A stretch of DNA of 37,406 nucleotides. Origin: a virus. The notes beneath the pieces were generated by a model. The model was given only the letters and a program-made list of their open reading frames with translations, ran no database searches and was not told the DNA's origin. A program made the translations under genes and the position numbers. Positions 13,901 to 24,600 of this stretch are shown here, one piece after another. The number at the start of each line of letters is the position of its first letter. The stretch's first letter is position 1. The stretch is from positions 1-37,406 of the IMG/VR virus record IMGVR_UViG_3300044630_007413; one strand, given 5' to 3'.

Positions 13901-16900
13901 TACTCCAACCAATACACTTACACCTACTAATACCATCACACCAACAAGAACCCTTACTCCAACTGTAACCCCAACTAATACCCTAACACCTACAAATACT
14001 GTTACTCCAACCAATACTTTAACTCCAACAGTAACCCCTACCAATACCCTAACACCAACAAACACTCTTACCCCAACTAACACATTAACCCCCACTAATA
14101 CCCTTACACCGACTAGAACCTTAACACCAACCTTAACTCCAACGAATACAATTACCCCAACTAACACATTAACACCAACAAATACTTTAACTCCAACAGT
14201 AACCCCTACCAATACTATTACACCGACTAACACGTTAACTCCAACCAATACTTTAACACCAACCAACACTATTACCCCTACCAATACTTTAACGCCAACA
14301 AGAACTCTTACTCCAACAGTTACCCCAACGAATACTCTTACACCCACGAATACTATTACTCCAACAAATACATTGACATCAACTGTTACCCCAACAAATA
14401 CGTTGACACCTACAAATACATTAACTCCAACCAATACTCAAACACCCACAAACACAATCACACCGACTAATACATTAACACCTACAAACACCCTTACCCC
14501 GACTGTTACTCCAACTAACACGTTGACACCTACTAATACTGTAACTCCTACTAGAACTCTTACTCCAACAGTTACCCCAACGAATACTCTTACACCCACG
14601 AATACTATTACTCCAACAAATACGGTTACTCCAACCAATACATTAACACCCACTAGAACTTTAACACCAACTCTTACCCCAACCAATACTATTACACCAA
14701 CAAATACCCTGACTCCCACTAGAACTTTAACCCCAACCCTTACCCCCACTAACACTTTAACTCCAACAAATACTGTTACACCTACGAATACGTTAACTCC
14801 AACAAATACGTTGACACCGACTAATACCATCACTCCAACAAGAACATTAACTCCAACAGTTACTCCAACCAATACAATTACCCCTACGAATACACTTACT
14901 CCAACTAGAACTCTAACCCCGACTGTTACACCAACAAATACGTTGACACCGACTAATACCTTAACTCCAACGAATACCATCACCCCCACAAATACTCAAA
15001 CTCCAACCAATACAATAACGCCGACAAACACAATTACTCCTACGAATACATTAACGCCAACAAGAACTCTAACTCCGACCCTTACTCCAACAAATACCAT
15101 CACTCCAACGAATACGGTTACACCGACTAACACCCTAACACCAACCAATACTCTTACGCCGACTAACACGATTACTCCAACAAATACGTTGACACCGACT
15201 AATACCTTAACTCCAACAAGAACTTTAACTCCGACTGTAACACCTACTAACACCATTACACCTACGAATACCATAACCCCAACTAGAACCCTTACTCCTA
15301 CGTTGACCCCCACTAACACCCTTACCCCAACAAATACAATTACCCCTACGAACACTATAACACCAACTATCACACCAACGAATACTATTACCCCAACAAA
15401 TACAATTACACCTACGAGAACTATAACACCAACTATCACACCAACGAATACCATCACTCCAACGAACACGATAACACCTACGAATACTTTAACTCCGACT
15501 AATACTTTAACTCCGACAAACACATTAACCCCAACAAATACGTTGACACCTACGAACACTATTACCCCAACTAGAACGTTGACTCCAACCGTTACACCAA
15601 CCAATACGATTACCCCTACTAATACCATTACACCTACTAGAACCCTTACACCAACTGTTACCCCAACCAACACTTTAACTCCAACAAATACTCAAACGCC
15701 AACGAATACGCTGACACCAACAAATACCATTACTCCTACGAATACTTTAACACCTACGAATACAATAACACCGACAAACACTATTACCCCAACTAGAACT
15801 ATTACTCCAACGTTGACACCTACTAACACTTTAACCCCTACTAATACCTTAACACCAACAAACACTATTACTCCGACTCTAACCCCAACAAATACTATTA
15901 CCCCAACAAATACCCTTACCCCAACTAGAACAATAACTCCAACGGTAACACCAACGAATACTATTACACCGACTAATACTTTAACACCGACTAATACAAT
16001 AACACCAACCAATACCATCACCCCTACCAATACATTAACACCCACGAACACAATAACCCCAACTAGAACTATCACACCAACATTAACACCGACTAATACT
16101 CTTACCCCTACTAACACTTTAACTCCAACTAGAACAATTACACCGACATTAACCCCAACAAACACAATCACACCGACTAATACTCTTACCCCTACTAATA
16201 CTCTCACACCAACTAATACCATAACCCCTACCAACACATTAACACCTACAAACACTCAAACCCCAACTAGAACTATCACACCAACTCTTACCCCAACCAA
16301 TACAATTACACCTACTAACACATTGACACCTACCAATACATTAACACCAACCATCACACCGACTAATACTATAACACCTACTAACACATTGACACCTACC
16401 AATACATTAACACCAACCATCACACCGACTAATACTATCACACCTACTAATACTATTACACCAACGAGAACTATCACGCCAACTGTTACTCCTACTAACA
16501 CAATCACACCAACGAACACAATTACACCAACGAGAACTATCACGCCAACTGTTACTCCTACTAACACAATCACACCAACGAACACAATTACACCAACGAG
16601 AACTATTACTCCTACTCTAACTCCTACTAACACAATCACACCAACGAACACAATTACCCCAACTAGAACAATAACTCCAACGGTAACACCAACGAATACT
16701 ATTACTCCTACTAACACTTTAACACCGACAAACACAATCACACCGACAAACACAATCACACCTACTAACACTTTAACCCCTACTAACACATTAACGCCAA
16801 CAAGAACTCTAACTCCGACTCTAACTCCTACGAATACTATTACACCAACAAACACAATCACCCCAACGAGAACTCTTACTCCCACAGTAACCCCTACCAA

Positions 16901-19898
16901 TACTATCACCCCAACAAATACTATTACACCAACGAACACAATAACCCCAACTAGAACTATCACTCCAACCAATACTCTGACACCAACAAACACAATAACT
17001 CCAACTAGAACTCTTACACCAACTGTCACACCAACTAACACCATCACACCAACAAACACAATTACTCCAACAAATACTCTTACTCCTACATTAACACCCA
17101 CAAACACCATTACCCCAACAAATACCCTGACTCCAACCAATACTATAACTCCAACAAATACCATCACACCAACCAACACATTAACACCCACAAACACTCA
17201 AACCCCAACTAGAACTATTACACCAACTGTCACACCAACCAATACCATCACTCCAACTAACACATTGACACCTACGAATACATTAACACCAACCATCACA
17301 CCTACTAATACAATTACACCAACAAATACTATTACACCAACGAGAACTATTACTCCTACTCTAACTCCTACCAACACAATCACACCAACAAATACAATAA
17401 CTCCAACTAGAACTCTTACACCAACATTAACACCGACTAATACAATCACCCCAACTAACACCATCACACCAACTAGAACACTAACTCCGACTCTAACCCC
17501 AACTAACACCATCACACCGACTAATACTATTACACCAACAAATACCCTGACTCCAACGAATACCATCACACCAACAAATACCCTGACTCCAACGAATACC
17601 ATTACGCCAACCAGAACACTCACTCCTACTCTAACACCTACTAATACTATTACCCCAACGAATACCATAACTCCAACTAGAACCCTAACACCAACAGTAA
17701 CACCCACGAATACTCTTACACCAACCAATACTCTTACACCAACCAATACCCTGACACCAACAAATACAATTACTCCAACTAATACAATAACACCTACGAA
17801 TACCATTACTCCTACTAGAACTATTACGCCAACTATAACACCAACAAATACAATCACTCCGACCAATACCATTACACCAACTAGAACTATCACACCAACT
17901 CTTACCCCAACCAATACTCTGACACCTACTAACACAATTACACCAACTAGAACTATCACACCAACATTAACACCAACTAATACTCTGACACCTACTAACA
18001 CAATTACACCAACTAGAACTATTACTCCTACTCTAACTCCTACCAACACAATCACACCAACAAACACAATTACACCAACGAGAACTATTACACCAACATT
18101 AACCCCTACTAACACTATTACCCCAACGAATACCATAACTCCAACTAGAACCATTACGCCAACTCTAACACCAACAAATACAATCACTCCGACCAATACT
18201 ATTACACCAACAAGAACTCTAACTCCTACTCTAACACCAACTAACACAATCACTCCCACAAGAACTATTACTCCTACTCTAACTCCTACTAATACTATTA
18301 CACCGACTAATACCATAACCCCAACTAGAACTATCACTCCTACTCTAACTCCTACCAACACAATCACACCAACAAACACAATTACACCGACATTAACCCC
18401 TACTAATACTTTAACACCGACTAATACAATAACACCAACTAGAACTATTACTCCTACGAATACATTAACACCAACTAAAACCATAACACCGACTAGAACC
18501 ATAACACCAACAGTAACACCGTCAACAGTAATTGTGACGGTAAATGCAACAAACTGTTGTGATGGTTTAACATATACTTTCAACTTGACCGAAGGTGATT
18601 GGTTGGCAATATTTGCTAATAATCCCGCTAACGCTTGGTATATAAATGGTTTTGGATGTGCTACCAATTTTATTATAGTTGCATACCAACCAATAAACCC
18701 ATTATATTCAATAATTGGGGGACCATATCCGGGTGGTTGTCCTGAATGTTTACTTGAACATCCGTGTCCAACCCCAACTCCAACCCCAACCAGTACCATT
18801 ACACCAACTAATACCATCACCCCAACTTTAACACCGACTAATACAATAACACCAACTAGAACTATTACTCCTACGAATACATTAACACCAACTAAAACCA
18901 TAACACCGACTAGAACCATAACACCAACAGTAACTCCAACAACAGTAATTGTGACGGTAAATGCAATAAACTGTTGTGATGGTAATCAATATACTTTCAA
19001 CTTGACCGAAGGTGATTGGTTGGCAATATTAGCCAATAATCCTGCTAGTGTTTGGGGTGTAAATGGTTCTTGTTGGAGTGATTTTATTATAACCGCATAC
19101 AACCCAATAAACCCATTATATTTAAATGCAGGAGGACCATATACGGGTGGTTGTGTTGAATGTTTATCTGATTATCCATGTCCCTCACCAACCCCAACTC
19201 CGACTAGAACCATTACACCAACTAATACCATCACCCCTACAAGAACTATAACACCAACAAGAACCATAACACCAACAAGAACTATTACTCCTACGAATAC
19301 ATTAACACCAACTAGAACACCAACATCTGGAGGTGCAACACCAACACCAACAAGAACCATAACACCATCACCATCAACTGTACCATTTAGTTGTCCAGGT
19401 GGTTGTCGAACATATAGAATTATCTTCCTTAACATAAATTTGGGTGGTGATGTAACATACACAGATTGTTTAACTGGAAACCAATCATCAATACCATATA
19501 GTTGGATACAAGGCCAAACCGACGCTATTTTTGTATGTGCATGTTTTGATACAGTAGTTGTTCAATGGAATGACCCTAATGACTACAGTATAACCCAAAC
19601 ATCAGCTGAATGTACATTAAACCAATTTTGTACATGTTATGAGGTTACTATTGACCAACAAGATTTAAATGACTCACAAGATAATACGGTATATTTAAGA
19701 GTTCAAGAATGTGATGGTAGTTGGACGACAAGAACATTTAATACAGCGGGACCAACCAATATTTGTATTATGAATCTTTGGTCTGTGTCTGGAGGTACTT
19801 CTCTTTCTATGTACATCTTACAGGGTGGAAATATCACCGCTGTATCATTCTCAACAGCAACTACTTCGGGATTTCCATGTTCAGGAACAATTTGTTAA
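4929..19898 (+). CDS. Giant Thr-Pro-repeat fibre/adhesin-like protein, 4989 residues
   Basis: Residues 1-65 form a small head domain with Cys23, Cys59 and Cys65. Residues 66-4531 are a Thr-Pro tract made of TPTxTx hexapeptides and TPTx tetrapeptides, broken only near residues 1250-1265 (Cys1255-Asp-Ile-Asp-Tyr). Two copies of an ~80-residue Cys-rich domain follow (4533-4613 and 4672-4751), each joined by short Thr-Pro linkers. A 171-residue Cys-rich terminal domain (4819-4989) ends the protein. There is no signal peptide and no recognised enzyme motif. Thr-Pro-rich stretches of this kind act as extended, poorly folded stalks in other surface proteins. Here the stalk could hold receptor-binding domains far from the virion. 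Location after a baseplate-like gene and before a tail gene supports a virion role. The frame stays open for 15 kb, so the gene is very likely real; its function is inferred. Confidence 0.8.
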   Translation: MAIIKINTGNYGGETAVITYYPCTGGTINIGTVVMPYYYDTNYYLGTYSVYFSNLDKTCYAEVACPTPTPTATPSLTPTITKTPIFVTPTNTPTLTPTNTLTPTNTITPTNTITPTNTVTPTNTITPTNTITPTNTVTPTNTLTPTQTLTPTQTLTPTNTITPTVTETPTNTLTPTNTVTPTVTETPTNTLTPTNTITPTVTETPTQTPTETPTQTPTETVTPTQTLTPTVTETPTNTLTPTVTETPTNTLTPTQTLTPTNTVTPTNTLTPTNTLTPTNTVTPTNTITPTVTETPTNTLTPTNTVTPTVTETPTNTLTPTNTVTPTVTETPTNTLTPTNTITPTVTETPTNTLTPTNTVTPTNTSTPTNTLTPTNTLTPTNTVTPTNTLTPTNTVTPTNTLTPTVTETPTLTPTNTVTPTNTITPTVTETPTNTLTPTNTLTPTNTLTPTNTITPTQTITPTNTVTPTNTVTPTNTVTPTNTLTPTNTLTPTNTLTPTNTLTPTNTLTPTNTVTPTNTLTPTNTVTPTNTLTPTNTVTPTLTPTNTLTPTQTLTPTNTLTPTQTLTPTNTLTPTQTLTPTQTLTPTQTLTPTQTLTPTVTETPTNTLTPTNTITPTVTETPTNTLTPTNTLTPTNTITPTNTITPTVTETPTNTLTPTNTSTPTQTITPTNTLTPTNTVTPTNTVTPTNTLTPTNTITPTNTLTPTNTLTPTNTVTPTNTLTPTNTLTPTNTSTPTLTETPTLTPTNTLTPTQTLTPTNTLTPTNTLTPTNTLTPTNTVTPTNTLTPTITPTNTVTPTNTLTPTNTLTPTNTVTPTNTVTPTQTLTPTNTLTPTNTLTPTQTLTPTLTPTNTLTPTNTLTPTITVTPTNTLTPTVTPTNTLTPTNTNTPTNTLTPTNTLTPTNTNTPTVTPTNTLTPTITVTPTNTLTPTNTLTPTNTVTPTNTLTPTNTITPTNTITPTNTITPTNTLTPTNTITPTNTLTPTVTPTNTLTPTNTLTPTNTLTPTVTPTNTVTPTNTVTPTNTVTPTNTLTPTQTLTPTNTLTPTNTITPTNTLTPTNTITPTNSITPTNTLTPTNTLTPTLTPTNTQTPTNTLTPTNTLTPTLTPTNTLTPTNTLTPTNTLTPTNTPTNTVTPTNTVTPTNTLTPTVTPTNTITPTNTLTPTNTVTPTNTITPTSTLTPTNTLTPTNTITPTVTPTNTLTPTNTLTPTNTLTPTVTPTNTLTPTNTLTPTVTPTTTLTPTTTLTPTQTPAPSCDIDYTMIPSPTPTATPTNTLTPTLTPTNTLTPTNTITPTNTLTPTNTVTPTNTVTPTLTPTNTLTPTNTVTPTNTLTPTNTVTPTVTPTNTVTSTNTVTPTNTVTPTNTLTPTNTLTPTNTITPTNTVTPTNTLTPTNTLTPTNTVTPTNTLTPTNTVTPTNTITPTLTPTNTITPTNTLTPTRTLTPTITPTNTITPTNTLTPTKTLTPTLTPTNTVTPTNTLTPTNTLTPTVTPTNTLTPTNTLTPTNTLTPTNTVTPTNTLTPTNTLTPTNTITPTRTLTPTVTPTNTLTPTNTLTPTNTVTPTNTITPTLTPTNTLTPTNTVTPTNTVTPTNTLTPTVTPTNTITPTNTVTPTQTLTPTNTITPTNTLTPTNTITPTNTVTPTKTLTPTLTPTNTITPTNTLTPTNTLTPTVTPTNTLTPTNTLTPTNTVTPTLTPTNTLTPTNTLTPTRTLTPTLTPTNTITPTNTITPTNTITPTVTPTNTLTPTNTLTPTNTVTPTVTPTNTLTPTNTVTPTNTLTPTVTPTNTVTPTNTITPTNTLTPTVTPTNTLTPTNTITPTNTITPTNTLTPTNTITPTNTLTPTNTITPTVTPTNTLTPTNTVTPTNTLTPTLTPTNTITPTNTITPTRTLTPTVTPTNTITPTNTVTPTNTLTPTNTVTPTNTLTPTNTLTPTNTLTPTNTLTPTVTPTNTLTPTNTLTPTNTVTPTNTLTPTNTLTPTNTLTPTNTITPTRTLTPTVTPTNTITPTNTLTPTNTVTPTQTLTPTNTLTPTNTVTPTNTLTPTRTLTPTLTPTNTVTPTNTLTPTNTITPTVTPTNTLTPTNTLTPTNTITPTVTPTNTLTPTNTLTPTNTLTPTQTLTPTNTVTPTNTLTPTNTLTPTNTITPTNTITPTNTLTPTKTLTPTVTPTNTITPTNTLTPTNTVTPTVTPTNTLTPTNTITPTNTVTPTNTITPTNTLTPTNTLTPTRTLTPTLTPTNTITPTNTITPTNTLTPTLTPTNTITPTQTITPTNTLTPTNTVTPTNTLTPTNTITPTNTLTPTRTLTPTVTPTNTLTPTNTLTPTRTLTPTVTPTNTLTPTNTLTPTNTITPTVTPTNTITPTNTITPTRTLTPTVTPTNTITPTNTLTPTNTVTPTLTPTNTLTPTNTVTPTNTLTPTVTPTNTITPTNTVTPTNTLTPTVTPTNTLTPTNTLTPTNTLTPTNTITPTRTLTPTQTITPTNTLTPTVTPTNTLTPTNTLTPTNTLTPTNTLTPTNTVTPTNTLTPTRTLTPTNTITPTVTPTNTITPTNTVTPTNTLTPTVTPTNTLTPTNTITPTNTITPTNTITPTNTLTPTNTITPTVTPTNTITPTNTITPTRTLTPTVTPTNTLTPTNTITPTNTLTPTNTITPTNTITPTNTLTPTKTVTPTNTVTPTNTVTPTNTITPTNTITPTNTLTPTNTQTPTRTLTPTVTPTNTITPTNTLTPTNTVTPTLTPTNTITPTNTLTPTNTLTPTNTLTPTNTLTPTNTLTPTRTLTPTVTPTNTLTPTNTITPTNTLTPTLTPTNTITPTNTVTPTNTLTPTNTLTPTNTLTPTNTITPTNTLTPTRTLTPTLTPTNTITPTNTITPTNTLTPTVTPTNTITPTNTITPTRTLTPTVTPTNTLTPTNTLTPTNTLTPTLTPTNTITPTNTLTPTNTLTPTRTITPTNTLTPTKTITPTNTITPTRTLTPTVTPTNTVTPTNTITPTNTLTPTNTITPTNTLTPTNTITPTRTLTPTVTPTNTLTPTNTVTPTNTLTPTVTPTNTLTPTNTLTPTNTLTPTNTLTPTRTLTPTLTPTNTITPTNTLTPTNTLTPTVTPTNTITPTNTLTPTNTLTPTNTITPTNTLTPTRTLTPTVTPTNTLTPTNTITPTNTLTSTVTPTNTLTPTNTLTPTNTQTPTNTITPTNTLTPTNTLTPTVTPTNTLTPTNTVTPTRTLTPTVTPTNTLTPTNTITPTNTVTPTNTLTPTRTLTPTLTPTNTITPTNTLTPTRTLTPTLTPTNTLTPTNTVTPTNTLTPTNTLTPTNTITPTRTLTPTVTPTNTITPTNTLTPTRTLTPTVTPTNTLTPTNTLTPTNTITPTNTQTPTNTITPTNTITPTNTLTPTRTLTPTLTPTNTITPTNTVTPTNTLTPTNTLTPTNTITPTNTLTPTNTLTPTRTLTPTVTPTNTITPTNTITPTRTLTPTLTPTNTLTPTNTITPTNTITPTITPTNTITPTNTITPTRTITPTITPTNTITPTNTITPTNTLTPTNTLTPTNTLTPTNTLTPTNTITPTRTLTPTVTPTNTITPTNTITPTRTLTPTVTPTNTLTPTNTQTPTNTLTPTNTITPTNTLTPTNTITPTNTITPTRTITPTLTPTNTLTPTNTLTPTNTITPTLTPTNTITPTNTLTPTRTITPTVTPTNTITPTNTLTPTNTITPTNTITPTNTLTPTNTITPTRTITPTLTPTNTLTPTNTLTPTRTITPTLTPTNTITPTNTLTPTNTLTPTNTITPTNTLTPTNTQTPTRTITPTLTPTNTITPTNTLTPTNTLTPTITPTNTITPTNTLTPTNTLTPTITPTNTITPTNTITPTRTITPTVTPTNTITPTNTITPTRTITPTVTPTNTITPTNTITPTRTITPTLTPTNTITPTNTITPTRTITPTVTPTNTITPTNTLTPTNTITPTNTITPTNTLTPTNTLTPTRTLTPTLTPTNTITPTNTITPTRTLTPTVTPTNTITPTNTITPTNTITPTRTITPTNTLTPTNTITPTRTLTPTVTPTNTITPTNTITPTNTLTPTLTPTNTITPTNTLTPTNTITPTNTITPTNTLTPTNTQTPTRTITPTVTPTNTITPTNTLTPTNTLTPTITPTNTITPTNTITPTRTITPTLTPTNTITPTNTITPTRTLTPTLTPTNTITPTNTITPTRTLTPTLTPTNTITPTNTITPTNTLTPTNTITPTNTLTPTNTITPTRTLTPTLTPTNTITPTNTITPTRTLTPTVTPTNTLTPTNTLTPTNTLTPTNTITPTNTITPTNTITPTRTITPTITPTNTITPTNTITPTRTITPTLTPTNTLTPTNTITPTRTITPTLTPTNTLTPTNTITPTRTITPTLTPTNTITPTNTITPTRTITPTLTPTNTITPTNTITPTRTITPTLTPTNTITPTNTITPTRTLTPTLTPTNTITPTRTITPTLTPTNTITPTNTITPTRTITPTLTPTNTITPTNTITPTLTPTNTLTPTNTITPTRTITPTNTLTPTKTITPTRTITPTVTPSTVIVTVNATNCCDGLTYTFNLTEGDWLAIFANNPANAWYINGFGCATNFIIVAYQPINPLYSIIGGPYPGGCPECLLEHPCPTPTPTPTSTITPTNTITPTLTPTNTITPTRTITPTNTLTPTKTITPTRTITPTVTPTTVIVTVNAINCCDGNQYTFNLTEGDWLAILANNPASVWGVNGSCWSDFIITAYNPINPLYLNAGGPYTGGCVECLSDYPCPSPTPTPTRTITPTNTITPTRTITPTRTITPTRTITPTNTLTPTRTPTSGGATPTPTRTITPSPSTVPFSCPGGCRTYRIIFLNINLGGDVTYTDCLTGNQSSIPYSWIQGQTDAIFVCACFDTVVVQWNDPNDYSITQTSAECTLNQFCTCYEVTIDQQDLNDSQDNTVYLRVQECDGSWTTRTFNTAGPTNICIMNLWSVSGGTSLSMYILQGGNITAVSFSTATTSGFPCSGTIC
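5124..8682 (+). repeat. Thr-Pro repeat tract 1 (acidic, then neutral)
   Basis: Tandem 18-base and 12-base units encode [30 protein letters not shown] and TPTV. All four Thr codons and all four Pro codons are used, so the peptide is far more regular than the DNA. Glu appears only here, in the sixth position of the unit (TVTETPT), between about 5410 and 7150. The remainder to 8680 is uncharged. Apart from one Lys near the start, I saw no Lys or Arg in this tract. Confidence 0.9.
8683..8735 (+). other. Non-repeat island separating the two Thr-Pro tracts
   Basis: The regular repeat is interrupted by a short segment encoding [20 protein letters not shown]. It carries a single Cys (residue 1255) and an SPTPTPT-type restart, the same way linkers begin after Cys-rich domains elsewhere in this gene cluster. 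It may be the remnant of a lost domain or a fusion joint. Charged-residue content of the repeats differs on its two sides. Confidence 0.7.
8736..18521 (+). repeat. Thr-Pro repeat tract 2 (basic)
   Basis: About 9.8 kb of in-frame 18- and 12-base units. From about 9241 onward Arg (always AGA as far as I saw) and a few Lys occupy the fourth position of the unit ([18 protein letters not shown]); Glu is absent. Ile increasingly replaces Leu and Val in the sixth position toward the 3' end, where a 22-residue super-unit becomes regular. No stop or frameshift interrupts it. Confidence 0.9.
16321..16700 (+). repeat. Higher-order 66-base repeats inside tract 2
   Basis: The phrase CCAACGAGAACTAT or a close variant recurs at 16461, 16527, 16593 and 16659, exactly 66 bases apart, encoding [10 protein letters not shown](or L)[12 protein letters not shown]. 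Just upstream, a 50-base stretch at 16321-16370 recurs identically at 16387-16436, again 66 bases apart. Near-identical DNA here, compared with scrambled codons elsewhere, indicates recent local amplification. Similar 22-residue units continue to about 18400. Confidence 0.8.
18411..18827 (+). repeat. 417-base tandem duplication, copy 1
   Basis: This unit comprises about 110 bases of Thr-Pro repeat, a Cys-rich domain (18525-18767) and a following Thr-Pro linker. It recurs head to tail starting at 18828. The linker portion starting TTAACACCGACTAATAC is identical over roughly 100 bases in the two copies, and the domain portion is closely similar. Confidence 0.85.
18525..18767 (+). repeat. Dispersed Cys-rich domain module, copy A (also at 18942-19181 and 26294-26533)
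   Basis: Three copies of an ~80-codon module begin with ACAGTAATTGTGACGGTAAA. They encode a CCD start, a [12 protein letters not shown] core, a GGPY-GGC-ECL motif and a closing PC before a Thr-Pro linker. Two copies lie in the giant gene and the third in the gene ending at 27235. Long identical DNA stretches across all three show recent duplication or gene conversion. Confidence 0.85.
18828..19241 (+). repeat. 417-base tandem duplication, copy 2
   Basis: This is the second copy of the preceding unit. Its Cys-rich domain (18942-19181) is one codon shorter than in copy 1 and has diverged most in the middle ([13 protein letters not shown] versus [13 protein letters not shown]). The 3' boundary is approximate because it lies in Thr-Pro repeat DNA. 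Confidence 0.8.
19383..19895 (+). repeat. C-terminal Cys-rich module shared with 26717-27232
   Basis: The last 171 codons of the giant gene and the last 172 codons of the gene at 21617-27235 encode closely related proteins. Both start [12 protein letters not shown], both contain [13 protein letters not shown] and [10 protein letters not shown], and both end PCSGT-C. Several DNA stretches are identical, including the region encoding TRTFNTAG and NICIMNLWS. The copies differ mainly in the segment after TYRI. Confidence 0.85.
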
Positions 19899-19932
19899 TA
19901 ATTAAATTTATAAAATAGATATTTATACTTAA

Positions 19933-20709
19933 ATGGGATTAAACGTAAAACTATATAATATAACAAATGACGGACCTTATTCAATAAGATATAAGTCCGG
20001 AACAAATCCATATCCTGAACATGATAATACAAGTTATACATTATACGGAACTGGTTTAACAAACCCGTCAATTATTTTAACGGGAATGAGTTTTGATACC
20101 CAATATTGGGTTAAAATGACCGATGAAACAACAAATAGGTACATTGTTAAAAACGTATATACAAACGATAGTAAAACATATCCATGTTATGATACAATAT
20201 GTTTTGATATTCAAGTTGTGTGTGATGTAAGTCCATCTCCAACACCAACCATTACACCAACTAGAACAATTACACCAACAAATACTCAAACACCTACAAA
20301 TACCCTAACCCCAACAAATACTTTAACACCAACTAACACAATCACACCCACTAGAACGCCAACTAACACAATCACACCAACAATAACACCAACAAACACA
20401 ATCACACCAACCAATACACCAACAAGAACCATTACACCAACTAGAACCATAACACCAACCATAACACCAACAAATACTATTACCCCAACCAATACCATAA
20501 CACCAACCAATACCATAACTCCTACCAGAACCATAACACCAACCATAACACCAACTAGAACCATAACACCAACCAATACTATAACACCAACTAGAACCAT
20601 CACACCAACTAATACTATTACACCAACAAGAACCCCAACACCAACTAGAACCCCAACACCAACTAGAACACCAACTAAAACCATAACACCAACGCCAACA
20701 TCAACATAA
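19933..20709 (+). CDS. Small Thr-Pro tail protein with fibronectin-like head
   Basis: The 258-residue product has a head domain (1-97) and a Thr-Pro tail (about 101-258) that runs to the stop with nothing after it. The head begins [11 protein letters not shown] and contains [10 protein letters not shown] and a segment [15 protein letters not shown] that resembles the strand F-G region of fibronectin type III or Ig-like domains (pattern judged by eye). Its three Cys are close to the end of the head, the last being Cys97. The tail has the TPTRTI and TPTNTI units of the giant gene's 3' end. It begins 34 bases after the giant gene and ends one base before the next ATG, so it is probably co-expressed. 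The likely role is an accessory fibre or adhesin subunit. Confidence 0.65.
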   Translation: MGLNVKLYNITNDGPYSIRYKSGTNPYPEHDNTSYTLYGTGLTNPSIILTGMSFDTQYWVKMTDETTNRYIVKNVYTNDSKTYPCYDTICFDIQVVCDVSPSPTPTITPTRTITPTNTQTPTNTLTPTNTLTPTNTITPTRTPTNTITPTITPTNTITPTNTPTRTITPTRTITPTITPTNTITPTNTITPTNTITPTRTITPTITPTRTITPTNTITPTRTITPTNTITPTRTPTPTRTPTPTRTPTKTITPTPTST

Positions 20710-20710
20710 T

Positions 20711-21439
20711 ATGTCATTACATCAAATAACAGTAAATAATTTTATAGGAACAACACCATGTGGTGGTTATTACATTTATACAGGTTTAACAACCAATATA
20801 AATGGCGTGAGCACGGATTACATAAATGGTTCAGAAACTCTAATTCCCATTCCATCAAGTGGATATACATTTACGATAACAATTGACCCAGCAATAAAAA
20901 ACATTTATGTATTTGTTGAACATTGTGATGGTCACGATAATTCCGAAACAAATCAAGGAGGATATCAAATGTCGTATGTTGATTTAAGATGTATTGATTG
21001 TAACACAGGTACAACTATTACACCAACACCAACCATTACACCAACTAACACCCTGACACCAACAAATACCATAACACCAACAGTAACACCTACTAATACC
21101 CTTACTCCAACCAATACTATTACCCCAACAGTAACTTCGACATCTTCCGTATGTTCTTGTTCGACGTATAGAATTACATTTAATTCTAATTGTGGAGAAT
21201 TATTAAATTGGACCGATTGTAACACAAACACACCGATGTCCGAACAGGGTGATTATTTTGGATTACCCACCAACCAATTTACCACGGGAACGGTGTTAGA
21301 TTTATGTTCTTGCTCTTTACCAACAACGGATTGTACTTTATTAACAATAAGTTTACTCAATAGTGGATGTACACTTGAGGGAGGGTTTATATTAAACCCC
21401 TCACCAACACCTACCCCAACACCAACACCAACCGTTTAG
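20711..21439 (+). CDS. Two-domain Cys-rich protein with Thr-Pro linker and tail
   Basis: The 242-residue product has an N-terminal domain (1 to about 100, with TPCGGYYIYTGL and several Cys), a Thr-Pro linker (about 104-148), a second Cys-rich domain and a short Pro-Thr tail ending at the stop. The second domain (CSCSTYRITF, WTDCNTNT, VLDLCSCS, GCTL) aligns by eye with the first half of the terminal domains of the two giant genes ([24 protein letters not shown]). It is therefore a shorter relative of the same family. The start lies one base after the upstream stop. The likely role is a virion-associated adhesin subunit. There is no signal peptide. Confidence 0.65.
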   Translation: MSLHQITVNNFIGTTPCGGYYIYTGLTTNINGVSTDYINGSETLIPIPSSGYTFTITIDPAIKNIYVFVEHCDGHDNSETNQGGYQMSYVDLRCIDCNTGTTITPTPTITPTNTLTPTNTITPTVTPTNTLTPTNTITPTVTSTSSVCSCSTYRITFNSNCGELLNWTDCNTNTPMSEQGDYFGLPTNQFTTGTVLDLCSCSLPTTDCTLLTISLLNSGCTLEGGFILNPSPTPTPTPTPTV

Positions 21440-21616
21440 ATTTTTAATAATTATATCAATGACCGGAAGTGGTAATTGTCTATAAAATTTTATTTTTAAT
21501 AAAAATACATTCCAAATGTATTTATTTCTCTTTAAAATTTACTTTCCGGTATTTATCTGATATATTAAGTAATTAATGACAAGGTTATTTATATTAAAAC
21601 AATTGCAAAAAGATAA
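21440..21616 (+). other. Structured AT-rich gap between two adhesin-like genes
   Basis: This 177-base gap has no ORF. An outer inverted repeat pairs ACCGGAAGT (21462-21470) with ACTTTCCGGT (21541-21550), nine pairs with one bulged T. Inside it lies a hairpin with a 9-base stem and CCA loop, AAATACATT/AATGTATTT (21503-21523), preceded by AT palindromes such as ATAAAATTTTAT. It could be a leader structure, a terminator/processing site or a protein-binding element. There is no T-run directly after the outer stem. Confidence 0.35.
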
Positions 21617-24600
21617 ATGAGTAATTTTATAGTTAATAGGTGTGGTGTAACAGAAACTTTAAATGCTGATATTCCTGGTGCGTCATATTCCACAATAATT
21701 ACAGGAGATACAATTTTAAGTGTGGCTGGTATTTGTTATGAGGTAACAGCTACAGGAGGTACGGGTGCGGACATTACTCTTTCATTACCCAGTGGATATA
21801 ATGTAGGTAGTTGTAATTCATTCCAATGTAGGTCTTATATTATATCGGGATGTAGTAGTGGAGTTCAATATGAGGTTGTGGTACCATATTCTATAAATCC
21901 TGTTGGTGTCCCTGGACAATTAGTTGTTTGGAATAATCAATGTTTTGGTATCGTATCACACGGAGGTTTGGGTACTTATGTCCTTAATCAATCTTCATAT
22001 GTTCTACCAGCCCAACTTTCAGGATTAACTTGTAATGACGGGTATAGTGGGTGTACCTCAATGCAAACTCATACAATAACTGAATGTGCTTGTGATGAAA
22101 ACACATATACCGTAAATCTACCAACCGGTGTAACAATCGGTGATTCATTTTTATATAATGGAATATGTTATTCTGTTGGAACTAATCTAAGTTTTGATTT
22201 TAGCGCAAAATATTTAGATGTTGATACTTTTTATTCTGCCGGATGTCCCGCATGTACATCAACAATAAACTGTAATGAGAGTTATTTAGTTCAACAATGT
22301 GGTACGGAATTTTATTTTTTATCTCCTGTTGCAGGTAATGTTGGAGAATATTTTAGAACGACTCAATATATTTGTTATCAATATGTTCAACCAGACCCAA
22401 CAATACAGTATTTTAATACCGGACTTAATGGTACATATTATGAATCGATAGCTAATTGTAATGATTGTATTCCACCACCGTCTCAATATGGTATATCTTG
22501 CTGTCCTCCTTATGTTTATTATTCATCAGTAACTCAAACATTTCTTATTGATTTTGTTTATTTAATATATGATGAAACTCTCGAAACAGTTGTTTCTTGT
22601 TTTAAAGGATATGATGGAGTTCCAACAACAGCAATAAATTTAGATACAACATATTCTAGCGGTAGTTATAGTATTGTTCAACAGGGTTATGAAGTTTGTG
22701 CCGGACTTCCTAATTATACTGGTGATACTCCAACATATAGTTGTCCTGAATGTCCATCACCGACCCCAACACCAACGCGAACTAGAACCCCTACACCAAC
22801 CCCAACCCCTGACGATAATTGTGGTTGTTGGACATTAACGATTGCTCAATCTGATTTAGATATTGCAATAGGAAATACTGACACATCTTTAAATAATAAA
22901 TTATTTTACCCATATACCCCTTGTGGTACTACCACAATTGAAATAACAGGGTCTACAACAGTTTCAGGTGTAACGTATTATTGTTTAAATGATTTATCAA
23001 TACCACCACCTAGTGTTTACTACTATATTAACGATATATATGTTGGTTCAAGTGCTAGTAATTGGCAATCAAGTTTTACATCTTGTACAAATGATGGAGA
23101 TTGTTCTATTTCACCAACCCCAACCAACACATTAACCCCTACGAATACCATTACACCAACCAACACATTAACCCCTACGAATACCATTACACCAACAAAC
23201 ACAATAACCCCTACGAATACCATTACACCAACCAATACCATCACACCATCATTTAATGATTTACCATCACCAACACCAACTAATACCCTAACACCAACAA
23301 ATACATTAACACCAACCCTAACACCAACAAATACTGTAACACCAACAGTAACACCAACAAATTTAATTTTTTTATATACATTTATAGATTGTTGTAGTAG
23401 CGAACCACCGCCACTTAATGAGGTTAGGTTTAATATTGTGGGTTCAATTCCTTTAAATATAGGGGATACATATACTATTGATGGTTATTGTTATAGTGTT
23501 AATAGTGGTGGTGATACATATGACCCATTTTATTCTGTAAAAACACTTGGTACATTTTTTCCCGATTGTGCTTCGTGTACAATTGAACATCCGTGTCCAA
23601 CCCCAACCCCAACCCCAACTGTAACAGAAACCCCAACAGAAACACCAACTCCTGAGCCGACTATAACACCAACAAATACTATAACGATAACCCCAACCAA
23701 TACATTAACACCTACAAATACAATCACACCCACCAATACAATTACCCAAACACCAACCAATACATTAACACCAACCCCAACCAATACTTTAACTCCAACT
23801 ATAACGATAACCCCCACAAATACTTTAACACCTCAACCCGAAATTTCACCAACACCTAGTGCAAGTCCAACACCTACTCAATCATATAAATTTAAAAGTT
23901 GTTGTGGTGATTACTATGTATTAAACGATATACCCGGTATTATTGGACAAACATATAGTGGGTTAACTACTGGTGGTTGTTGGACAAGTACAATTGATGA
24001 ATTTGAACCTAAACAAAATGCAACATTAGGATTAAATATAGAAGAACCTATATCGTGTGACGATATTGGTTGTTCACCTTGTAACGATTATGTGTTAATA
24101 AATGAAACACCTAATAGTTTTCTATTTGATTGGATAAAATGTAATGGTGAGGTTTTTATTGGTGTCAATCTTACAGCTGGTGATACCATAAATTTAGAGT
24201 GTGTTTGTTTATTACCCGCCACATCAGGATTTACAAATAATTTAGTTGAATCGGGTGTAACTATTAATCCAATTGGTCCGGGAACATGTATAACCCCAAC
24301 CCCAACCCCGACTTTAACACCAACCAATACACCAACAAGAACCATTACACCAACCAATACATTAACACCAACATTAACCCCCACCAATACCATCACACCC
24401 ACTAATACCCTTACACCAACAAATACATTAACACCCACACCAACATTAACACCAACAGTTACCTCATCACCCGGAGCACCGTGTGTTAGAGATACTGTAA
24501 CACCTAAAGGTGTTTTAATTAATATCACATCAAATTCAATCTATAGTGATTGTACCGTTTATACAGGTTTAACTGAGTCAACAGTTACAGGTTCAACATA

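Noticed and set aside
5124-18521. CRISPR-like or satellite array
   Set aside because: The period is 12-18 bases with no unique spacers, and the whole array is one open reading frame with synonymous variation, so it is coding repeat.
5105-19462. Long minus-strand open frames encoding VGVxVFVGV-type repeats
   Set aside because: They are the reverse complement of the Thr-Pro codons read in another register (ACN/CCN give GTN/GGN). Their boundaries follow the repeat and they lack independent starts or domains.
19883-19935. Possible frameshift or readthrough linking the giant gene to the next Thr-Pro gene
   Set aside because: There is a clean TAA, a 34-base non-coding gap and a new head domain after the next ATG. 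No slippery site or stop-bypass signal is visible.
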